NCBI GenBank assembly: GCA_023427845.1
Contig: JAEYZX010000150.1
Coordinates: forward strand, 1 to 12,817
Direction of reading: 5' to 3'
Origin: Bacteroidota bacterium
Lineage (GTDB): Bacteria > Bacteroidota > Bacteroidia > Flavobacteriales > Flavobacteriaceae
DNA: 12,817 nucleotides
Position numbers and translations under genes: made by a program. Below, piece by piece: positions 7,183 through 12,817 of the stretch. The first letter of the stretch is position 1. Every line of letters begins with the position of its first letter. The notes below the pieces were generated by a model. The model saw nothing but the letters and a program-made list of their open reading frames with translations, was not told the DNA's origin and ran no database searches.

Positions 7183-7230
7183 TCACAAATCTGTCGAAAA
7201 TACGGTATTTTGCTGTTATAGGATTTGTGA
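7183..7230. promoter_or_regulatory. Nested inverted repeats upstream of the glycosylase gene
   Basis: Perfect 9-bp arms TCACAAATC (7183-7191) and GATTTGTGA (7222-7230) enclose an odd-centred palindrome AAAATAC-G-GTATTTT (7197-7211). The two centres are only 2-3 bp apart. The site begins 14 nt upstream of the glycosylase ATG, where a promoter or operator would lie. It may be a repressor site or a leader hairpin. No regulator is assigned. Confidence 0.4.
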
Positions 7231-7256
7231 ATTAATTTACAGAGTTAACGCTATTC

Positions 7257-7306
7257 GCAGTCGGTACGAGATGCAAAATCGCAATATGATGGCAGCCCCG
7301 ACTGCC
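7257..7306. other. Alternative hairpins in the dnaE-glycosylase gap
   Basis: Arms GCAGTCGG (7257-7264) and CCGACTGC (7298-7305) are perfect 8-bp complements. They compete with a local hairpin GGCAG-CCCCGA-CTGCC (7291-7306). Both could form in the 3' end of the dnaE transcript, which ends at 7339. There is no T tract on either strand, so a classical intrinsic terminator is not supported. A processed 3' end or an attenuator-like switch are possible readings. Confidence 0.3.
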
Positions 7307-7338
7307 GATTTCAATTTGATGATTTGACTGGAAACGGT

Positions 7339-10300
7339 CTATTGTTTCATTTTATGTCTGGGCAAATTGATTTCATGTTCCTGAGGATACGGCGCCCGCT
7401 GTGTCATGCTAACGTCTTCACGCAGGTTTTCATGTGCTGTGAACTGCCGTGCCTTAGAATTCGAATACCTCGGATCGGCAATGAACGGCATCTTTGCCAT
7501 TTTTGTGATCGTTATCGTCGGGAAATGATAATCGACCTCGACATTGCCCAGCAGTAAATAACATCCGCCACCGCGAAACGGATATTTTTCGAGGCAATCA
7601 TGAAAATGCGCCGTATCGAAAAATTCTCCTTCGGCATCGATCCACGTTCCAAAATACATTGCGCCGATTTTTGTCGGCACATGCTTTCGGGAAATCAGGT
7701 ACGCCAGCATCCGAACGGTTTTTTTGTGGTGTTTGGTAAGGTCTTTTGCCAAAACATCGCCACGGAATTTCGTAACCAGCAAATCGAACGGAGAACACGA
7801 AACCGGGAATCCCAACAATTCGATTTCATCGAACGCATCTTCAAAACGAGATCGTTCCAGAACAGGCAGTTTATACTCCTTCACAGGTTCGCGGATCAGC
7901 ATCAGGTTGCGGTTCTCGGGACGGAAATTCACCAATATCAATCTTGCAATCACAAGGAGCTCGTTCTTGGTGCGCCCCGTAAACCGGAACGCCCCGATGA
8001 AAATCAATATCTGTATGCCTTCAATCCCGATCGGTATCCGGTTGATGAAATCCTCCAGCGATGCATAATCGCCGTTGGCCTCGCGCTCAGCTACGATCCG
8101 CAGTGCGGTTTTGGATTCGAGTCCGTCCAAATGCATGAACCCCAAATATACATCGGTGCCGTAAAGTGTTGTAGTATATTCGCTTTTATTGACACACGGA
8201 TTATGGATTATGGCACCCGACATCCGCGCTTCATGTACATAGACTTCCGTCCGGTAAAAACCGCCCTGGTTGTTGATCACGGCTACCATGAACTCGACCG
8301 GATAATGCACTTTGAGATAAAGACTTTGATAGCTTTCCACCGCATACGAAGCCGAGTGCGCCTTGCAAAACGAATATCCTGCGAACGATTCGATCTGGCG
8401 ATAGATTTCCTGGCTCAATTCGACCGGATGGCCTTTTTTCTCGCAACACGCAAAGAAATTATCCCTGACTTTCTGCAAAGCCGATTTTGAACGCCCTTTT
8501 CCGCTCATCGCACGCCGTAAAATATCACCATCGGATGCAGGGACGCCGGCAAAATGCAATGCAATCTTGATCACGTCTTCCTGATACACCATGATGCCGT
8601 AGGTCTCGCCGAGCTGCTCTTTGAAAACCTCGTGAAAATATTCAAACCGGTCGGGATAATTGTGGCGGAAAATATATTCCTTCATCATTCCGCTTTGCGC
8701 AACGCCGGGCCGGATGATCGATGAGGCCGCGACAAGCGTGCGGTAGTTGTTGCATTTGAGCCGGCGTAACAACCCGCGCATCGCCGGACTCTCGATATAA
8801 AAGCATCCGATGGTTTTGCCACGTCCGAGGAATTCATTCGCCGTGGCTTCGTCTTTTGAAATCCTTGTGTCGCGGATGTCGACTTTAATTCCGCGGTTTT
8901 TTTCGATCAGCTTGACCGAATCGTCAATATGCCCGATTCCGCGCTGGCTCAAAATATCGAATTTTTCAAAACCGATATTCTCGGCCACATGCATGTCGAA
9001 TTGGACGATTGGGAAACCTTTCGGAGGCATTTCAAGTGCCGTGTAATTGGTGATCGGTTCTTCCGAAATCAGGATTCCGCACGAATGCATGCTGCGCTGG
9101 TTCGGGTATTTTTCGAGCATGATGCCGTACTGTTGCACATACCTCACAACCGAATTCCGATCGTGCTGCTGCATGGGCGAATTCGCAAGCGCATCGAGTT
9201 CTTCCTTCGGAAGGCCAAATACTTTTCCGACTTCCCGAAAAATCGACCGGTACTTGAATTCGACATTCGTCCCGCAAAACGCCACATGTTCACGACCATA
9301 TTTGTTGAAGATGTAGGTCAAAATTTCATCGCGTTCCTTCCAGCTCCAGTCGATGTCAAAATCAGGCGGATTCTTACGGTTTACGTTCAAAAACCGTTCG
9401 AAATACAGATCGAGTTCAAGCGGACAAATATCAGTAATCCCAAGGCAATAACTCACGATGCTGTTGGCGCCGCTGCCACGGCCGATATGTAAAAAACCAC
9501 GGCTTTGGCTGTAATGTACAATATCCCAATTAATCAGGAAATAACCGCTGAAACCGAGCTCGTCAATTACTTTGAGTTCTTTTTTGATGCGTGCGATTGC
9601 GTTCGCATTATCGGAGCCATAGCGCCGCAACATTCCTTCATGGGCGAGTTTTGTGAGTAATTCGATATCGGTTTTCCTGTTTCCGGTGTAATGTTTTTTA
9701 TTTTTTGGCGTCGAGAAATCGAACTCAAAATTGCATTGGCTTACAATCATTTGCGTATTGGCAATGATTTGCGGATAATCGGCATATTTGACGAGCAGCT
9801 CTTCGGTCGTTGTCATCACTTCAGAAGGGCTGCAATACTCATCGGGGCCCAGTTTTGAAAGCAGCACATTGCCGTCGATTGCGCGAAGGATGCGGTGCAG
9901 GTTGAATTCCTTTTTCGTCCGAAAGGTCACAGGCTGCAGTATCACCATCTTTTCAAGCCGGCTTTTCCATACCGGATTGAACAGCATCGGAAGTTGCTCG
10001 GGGCGGACTCCGGCGAATTCATGGTTGCGGAAAACTTCCGGTGTATTTTCGGCCGGATACACCACAAATGCATTTTCAAATTGTGGTGCAGGGAAGGGCA
10101 GGGGCGTACCATCGAGATTGTGTTTGGTAAGAAAACGGTTCATTTCGGCAATTCCGTTTGCGTTTTTAGCCAGACCTATATAAAGCAATTTATTGTTGTC
10201 CCGGAACTCAATCCCCACCAGCGGTTTTATTTCAAGTTCAGTGCATTCCTTATAAAAATCATAAATGCCCGTCACCGTATTGATGTCGGTCAGCGCCATC

Positions 10301-10395
10301 GCTTTTACATTGCACACGGCAGCCTGCTGTACCAAATCGGTCAGCGGGATTGTGCCGTAGCGCAGGGAATGGTAGGAGTGGCAGTTGAGGAACAT
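7339..10395 (-). CDS. dnaE: DNA polymerase III alpha-type subunit, short DnaE (error-prone DnaE2-like by context)
   Basis: A C-family DNA polymerase of 1018 residues, shorter than replicative DnaE1 (about 1160). The N-terminal PHP domain (about 1-65, CHSYHSLRYG then ALTDINTVTG) keeps H6, H9 and D37 but looks degenerate, with N39 where active PHP domains usually have His. The palm has GRGSGANSIVSYCLG (306-320) and PPDFDIDW, with catalytic D347 and D349. Finger and thumb segments follow, including the AGYSFCKAHSASYA stretch, then a helix-hairpin-helix region and a C-terminal OB-like fold (IGAMYFGTWIDAEGEFFDT). I see no QxxMF/QLxLF clamp motif between the HhH and OB regions, where E. coli DnaE has one. 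It lies downstream of dinB and its divergent S24 repressor, so a translesion role is more likely than replication. The ATG start is well placed before the PHP domain. A second, replicative dnaE is expected elsewhere in the genome. Confidence 0.93.
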   Translation of the reverse strand: MFLNCHSYHSLRYGTIPLTDLVQQAAVCNVKAMALTDINTVTGIYDFYKECTELEIKPLVGIEFRDNNKLLYIGLAKNANGIAEMNRFLTKHNLDGTPLPFPAPQFENAFVVYPAENTPEVFRNHEFAGVRPEQLPMLFNPVWKSRLEKMVILQPVTFRTKKEFNLHRILRAIDGNVLLSKLGPDEYCSPSEVMTTTEELLVKYADYPQIIANTQMIVSQCNFEFDFSTPKNKKHYTGNRKTDIELLTKLAHEGMLRRYGSDNANAIARIKKELKVIDELGFSGYFLINWDIVHYSQSRGFLHIGRGSGANSIVSYCLGITDICPLELDLYFERFLNVNRKNPPDFDIDWSWKERDEILTYIFNKYGREHVAFCGTNVEFKYRSIFREVGKVFGLPKEELDALANSPMQQHDRNSVVRYVQQYGIMLEKYPNQRSMHSCGILISEEPITNYTALEMPPKGFPIVQFDMHVAENIGFEKFDILSQRGIGHIDDSVKLIEKNRGIKVDIRDTRISKDEATANEFLGRGKTIGCFYIESPAMRGLLRRLKCNNYRTLVAASSIIRPGVAQSGMMKEYIFRHNYPDRFEYFHEVFKEQLGETYGIMVYQEDVIKIALHFAGVPASDGDILRRAMSGKGRSKSALQKVRDNFFACCEKKGHPVELSQEIYRQIESFAGYSFCKAHSASYAVESYQSLYLKVHYPVEFMVAVINNQGGFYRTEVYVHEARMSGAIIHNPCVNKSEYTTTLYGTDVYLGFMHLDGLESKTALRIVAEREANGDYASLEDFINRIPIGIEGIQILIFIGAFRFTGRTKNELLVIARLILVNFRPENRNLMLIREPVKEYKLPVLERSRFEDAFDEIELLGFPVSCSPFDLLVTKFRGDVLAKDLTKHHKKTVRMLAYLISRKHVPTKIGAMYFGTWIDAEGEFFDTAHFHDCLEKYPFRGGGCYLLLGNVEVDYHFPTITITKMAKMPFIADPRYSNSKARQFTAHENLREDVSMTQRAPYPQEHEINLPRHKMKQ

Positions 10396-10400
10396 TTTTT

Positions 10401-10543
10401 TAGGTTGATAGATTTGCAGATTGATAGATCGCTATACTTTTGGACTCGCTATACTTTTGGACTGCTCGCCTGTAAGAGGATGTCTAAGAAATCCAAAAGC
10501 AAAGCGAGTCTAAGAAGTCTAAGAGCGTAGCGAGTCTAAATGG
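10401..10543. repeat. Block of short tandem and inverted repeats between dinB and dnaE
   Basis: A noncoding 149-nt gap is almost filled by repeats. TTGATAGAT occurs at 10405 and 10421 (period 16). A perfect 17-mer tandem beginning TCGCTATAC occupies 10429-10445 and 10446-10462. GTCTAAG-type units recur from about 10482 to 10543. TTGGACTCGCTA (10440-10451) is the inverted counterpart of TAGCGAGTCTAA (10528-10539), with one T-for-C difference. The block can fold into a long stem. It lacks an obvious -7 element, so dnaE may be read through from dinB. Confidence 0.7.
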
Positions 10544-10544
10544 T

Positions 10545-11699
10545 CTAACCCGTCTTCACAAGCATCGCCCCGCTGCACCGCATCACCGCATGAAAACCAT
10601 AACGCTTTTTCATCCGGTCCATGGCCTGGTAAAGTGCGAGCATTTCGGCGGTATCTTCAAACATATTGATTTGATAGGTGCCGCGTACGAGCCCACTGAA
10701 GCGGATGCCAATCAGCCGCAGCCGCATCCGTCTTTGATACAATTTGTCGAATAATTCGGTAACATGCCGCGTGAGTACATGATCGGCCGATGTGTATGCG
10801 ATTTTGCACTGCTTGGTTTCGGTATCGAAATTGGCATAACGGATCTTGATCACGACCGTTGAGGTGAGCCATTCTTCCGAACGAAGCTGGAACGCGAGCT
10901 TTTCGACCATCCCTGACAAAACCCGTTTCAGTTTTGCAATGTCGATCGTATCTTCCTTGAACGTATGTTCGGTCGATATTGATTTGCGTTCGGTATAAGG
11001 CTCGACCGGATTGTTATCGATTCCGTTTGCTTTTTTCCAGAGCTCGATCCCGTTCTTTCCGATCATCTGCTGCAGCACCTCGGGAGGCATTTCGGAAAGT
11101 GTCTGTATCGTACGGATTCCGATACGCGAGAGCAATTGAAACGTCACATCTCCAACCATCGGGATTTTCTGTATTGAAAGCGGATTCAGAAAAGGCTTTA
11201 CCATTTTTTCGGGAATTTCAAGATTTCCCTTGGGTTTGCCTTCGCCGGTACCGATTTTGGAAACCGTCTTGTTCACAGAAAGCGTGAAACTGATTGGAAG
11301 GCCGGTTTCTTTGGTAACCGACTTCGCGAGTTCATTGGTCCATTGATAACAGCCGTAAAACCGGTCAAGTCCCGTGATGTCGAGATAAAATTCATCGATG
11401 CTCGCCTTTTCCATCACGGGCGCTTTTTCCTCGATCACCTGCGTTACGGTTTGCGACAACTGCGAATACAATTCGAGGTCGCCTTTCATCACTTTTGCCT
11501 GCGGACAAAGCCGAAGCGCCATTTTTATCGGCATTGCCGAACGTACGCCGAATTTTCGCGCTTCATACGAACACGAAGCGACCACACCTCTTTCGCCGCC
11601 GCCGATAATCAGCGGAATGTTGTTTAATGCCGAATTCGTCAGCCTTTCGCACGATACAAAGAACGTATCGAGATCCATATGTACAATCGCCCGCTCCAT
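10545..11699 (-). CDS. dinB: DNA polymerase IV (Y-family translesion polymerase)
   Basis: A 384-residue Y-family polymerase that copies past damaged template bases. The start MERAIVHMDLDTFFVSCE carries catalytic D9. The second catalytic pair D102/E103 lies in SIDEFYLD. Y-family hallmarks include VVASCSYEARKFGVRSAMP and the LSVNKTVSKIGTGEGKP region, followed by HhH and little-finger domains. QINMF at 343-347 fits the beta-clamp-binding consensus QxxL/MF. The catalytic residues are intact, so this is an active DinB and not a dead ImuB-type adaptor. I chose the ATG. A TTG two codons upstream would add MT. It is divergent from the S24 repressor over an 82-nt operator-like gap, which suggests damage-inducible repression. 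The dnaE gene follows on the same strand after 149 nt of repeats. Confidence 0.94.
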   Translation of the reverse strand: MERAIVHMDLDTFFVSCERLTNSALNNIPLIIGGGERGVVASCSYEARKFGVRSAMPIKMALRLCPQAKVMKGDLELYSQLSQTVTQVIEEKAPVMEKASIDEFYLDITGLDRFYGCYQWTNELAKSVTKETGLPISFTLSVNKTVSKIGTGEGKPKGNLEIPEKMVKPFLNPLSIQKIPMVGDVTFQLLSRIGIRTIQTLSEMPPEVLQQMIGKNGIELWKKANGIDNNPVEPYTERKSISTEHTFKEDTIDIAKLKRVLSGMVEKLAFQLRSEEWLTSTVVIKIRYANFDTETKQCKIAYTSADHVLTRHVTELFDKLYQRRMRLRLIGIRFSGLVRGTYQINMFEDTAEMLALYQAMDRMKKRYGFHAVMRCSGAMLVKTG

Positions 11700-11716
11700 A
11701 GTCAATCTTTTTTTTA

Positions 11717-11724
11717 CAAAATTA
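11717..11724 (-). promoter_or_regulatory. Candidate -7 element for dinB
   Basis: On the - strand the bases read TAATTTTG, fitting TAnnTTTG, 17 nt upstream of the dinB ATG. Its upstream edge lies 12 bp from the centre of the palindrome at 11731-11741. The TTG inside that palindrome is only 13 nt away, shorter than the usual -33/-7 spacing, so the -33 element is uncertain. Confidence 0.45.
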
Positions 11725-11730
11725 GCGCAG

Positions 11731-11783
11731 ATTGTAACAATTTATTTTATATTTGATGTTATAAATTATAACAAAATTGTTAT
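11731..11783. promoter_or_regulatory. Three operator-like palindromes between dinB and the S24 repressor
   Basis: ATTGT-A-ACAAT lies at 11731-11741, GTTATAA-A-TTATAAC at 11758-11772 and ATAACAA-AA-TTGTTAT at 11768-11783. The last overlaps the repressor ATG. The half-site TAACAA appears at 11735-11740, at 11769-11774 and inverted at 11777-11782. Location between divergent promoters and over the start codon is typical of an autorepressor operator. The likely ligand is the adjacent HTH-S24 protein, by inference. Confidence 0.55.
11748..11755 (+). promoter_or_regulatory. Candidate -7 element for the S24 repressor gene
   Basis: TATATTTG fits the Bacteroidota consensus TAnnTTTG and lies 26 nt before the repressor ATG. 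It is the mirror of the dinB -7 element: both begin 12 bp from the centre of the palindrome at 11731-11741. The palindrome at 11758-11772 would cover the expected transcription start. Confidence 0.5.
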
Positions 11784-12549
11784 GTCTGTATTTTCCGACA
11801 ACATCCGAAACCTTCGCCTCCGGCAAAAAATTTCACAGGAAAAACTGGCCGAGACGCTGATGATCACGCGTGGCCGATACGTTAAATATGAAGACGGGAG
11901 TTCGGAGCCTCCGTATGACCTATTGAAAAAAATTGCGAAATACTTTAACATCAGCATCGACTTGCTGTTATCGGTCGATATTAGGAAAATTCCGCTTGAC
12001 AATTTGCTGAAACTCGAAGATAACAGGATTTTACTGCCGATTACGGTCGATCCGCAAGGCGAGAATATCATTGAGATCATTCCGCATAAAGCGCGCGCCG
12101 GATATACTACGGGTTATGCCGATCCGGAGTTTATCGAAAGCCTGCAGCATGTTTCATTGCCTTTTTTACGCAATGGAAAATTCCGCGCTTTTCCGGTTGA
12201 TGGAGATTCGATGCCGCCGCACAAGGAAGGTTCATTTGTGGTGGGCCAATACGTCGAAAAGCTTGGTGACGTGATGGATGGCCGCACTTATATAGTAGTG
12301 ACCAAAAATCACGGCATCGTTTATAAAAGGCTCAACAAGAACGGCAAGAATGCTTTGATGCTCCATTCGGACAATACGGTTTATGCGCCGTATGAGGTCC
12401 GTGCTTCCGAAATCCTCGAAATTTGGGAATACGCGTGCAGTATCGCGACCAAAGAATTTGAACCCGACGATCCGGGTCTTGAAAACACAAAAGACATGTT
12501 TAAGGAATTGCGAAGGGAGATTCGGGAGGTGAAGGAGCGCTTGGGATAG
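11782..12549 (+). CDS. LexA-like XRE-family repressor with S24 autopeptidase domain
   Basis: A 255-residue transcription factor that probably represses itself and dinB until DNA damage triggers self-cleavage. An N-terminal XRE helix-turn-helix (about 3-62: NIRNLRLRQKISQEKLAETL, then RGRYVKYEDGSSEPPYDLL) is joined to a C-terminal S24/LexA-like fold. The predicted cleavage bond is A106-G107 in KARAGYTTGY. The nucleophile is S143 in VDGDSMPP and the general-base lysine is K182 in IVYKRL. The C-terminus (about 236-255) is a charged helix. The start is the ATG immediately before SVFSDNIRN. The same frame stays open over 380 nt further upstream, but that part is antisense to dinB and is not credible. 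Divergence from dinB and the palindromes over its own start support autoregulation. A phage-type CI-like repressor is the alternative, but no phage genes are nearby. Confidence 0.92.
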   Translation: MSVFSDNIRNLRLRQKISQEKLAETLMITRGRYVKYEDGSSEPPYDLLKKIAKYFNISIDLLLSVDIRKIPLDNLLKLEDNRILLPITVDPQGENIIEIIPHKARAGYTTGYADPEFIESLQHVSLPFLRNGKFRAFPVDGDSMPPHKEGSFVVGQYVEKLGDVMDGRTYIVVTKNHGIVYKRLNKNGKNALMLHSDNTVYAPYEVRASEILEIWEYACSIATKEFEPDDPGLENTKDMFKELRREIREVKERLG

Positions 12550-12584
12550 AAAGTTTCAATCACAGTCACAGTCTCCGCCAATTT

Positions 12585-12615
12585 GCTGCTAGCTGCTAGC
12601 TGATTGCTGAAAGCT
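12585..12615. repeat. Degenerate heptanucleotide tandem repeat
   Basis: Successive units read GCTGCTA, GCTGCTA, GCTGATT, GCTGAAA and a final GCT, i.e. period 7 with a constant GCTG. It lies in the 220-nt noncoding gap 12550-12769, after the repressor stop. The rest of that gap holds a short CACAGT duplication near 12561-12571 and AT-rich sequence, with no supported gene or terminator. Confidence 0.6.
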
Positions 12616-12769
12616 ATTCCGTTTAATAATCCACCATGTTAAAATTTTATAACTATTCCCCTACATTTCATAACACATACCCATTTCTTTCGGCGTATTT
12701 TCGTTCGATACTAATCCGAGTTCTGGCATGGTGATTGAAAGCACCAACAAAACCCTTAAATTATACGTT

Positions 12770-12817
12770 ATGAAAATGATTTTTTTAATACCCGTACTAG
12801 CCTTGTCGATGTTGTCT
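12770..12817 (+). CDS. Start of an unidentified gene with signal-peptide-like N-terminus (3' truncated)
   Basis: Sixteen codons are visible, reading MKMIFLIPVLALSMLS, and the frame is open to the window edge. A lysine at position 2 followed by a continuous hydrophobic stretch looks like the n- and h-regions of a secretion signal, or the first membrane helix of a protein. No function can be assigned from this fragment. It is preceded by about 150 nt of AT-rich noncoding DNA. Confidence 0.5.
   Translation, partial: MKMIFLIPVLALSMLS

Noticed and set aside
7600..8490. Long open frame on the + strand (296 codons)
   Set aside because: It is entirely antisense to dnaE, whose motifs are unambiguous, and the translation has no recognisable domain.
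8929..9492. 187-codon + strand open frame
   Set aside because: It is a shadow of the dnaE palm region, with no family features.
10401..10543. CRISPR array
   Set aside because: Repeats are 9-17 nt, adjacent or irregular, with no constant 23-37-nt repeat separated by unique spacers, and no cas genes nearby.
11398..11781. N-terminal extension of the S24 repressor frame, open for 128 codons before the chosen ATG
   Set aside because: It runs antisense through dinB, has no domain, and the XRE domain begins right after the ATG at 11782, where palindromes and a -7 element lie.
12636..12734. 32-codon ORF starting MLKFYNYSPTF
   Set aside because: It is short, with no start context, overlap or recognisable feature, in AT-rich intergenic DNA.

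Overview
The window looks like a chromosomal segment of a Bacteroidota bacterium, most likely Flavobacteriales. Three things point there. Candidate promoter -7 elements fit the Bacteroidota consensus TAnnTTTG. Shine-Dalgarno-like sequences are generally lacking in front of starts. The gene complement (cyanophycin synthetase, KaiBC with a PAS kinase, a DnaE/DinB/S24-repressor cassette) is familiar from that group. No rRNA, tRNA, CRISPR array, transposase or phage gene was seen.

Region 1 (1-1572, + strand): the C-terminal Mur-ligase half of a cyanophycin synthetase enters from the left edge. It is followed by two overlapping small ORFs, an acidic disordered 66-aa protein and a possible 30-aa hydrophobic peptide.

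Region 2 (1658-5624, - strand): a tightly packed five-gene signalling operon, transcribed in the order kaiC, kaiB, second kaiB, PAS histidine kinase, single-domain response regulator. Every junction overlaps or is 2 nt or less, and two genes start with TTG. No kaiA is present. KaiC keeps both ATPase sites and a Ser-Ser pair at the phosphorylation position, and it carries a C-terminal heptad coiled coil. This is a compact KaiA-less Kai timer or energy sensor coupled to a two-component output, and it is the most interesting system here.

Region 3 (5698-7169, - strand): an Fpg/Nei-family DNA glycosylase with a DUF72 protein coupled to it through TAATG.

Region 4 (7339-12549): a damage-tolerance cassette. 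A short DnaE-type polymerase and DinB (Pol IV) lie on the - strand. Divergent from them is a LexA-like XRE/S24 repressor that has the Ser/Lys dyad and an Ala-Gly cleavage site. The 82-nt divergent intergenic region has two -7 elements placed symmetrically about one palindrome, and two further overlapping palindromes run into the repressor start codon. This looks like an SOS-like self-controlled switch. A 140-nt block of tandem and inverted short repeats separates dinB from dnaE.

Region 5 (12550-12817): 220 nt without a supported gene, including a degenerate heptanucleotide repeat, then the first 16 codons of a gene with a signal-peptide-like start that runs off the right edge.

The kai operon and the repair genes are adjacent and on the same strand, but they look like separate transcription units. 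Any functional link between them is speculation.
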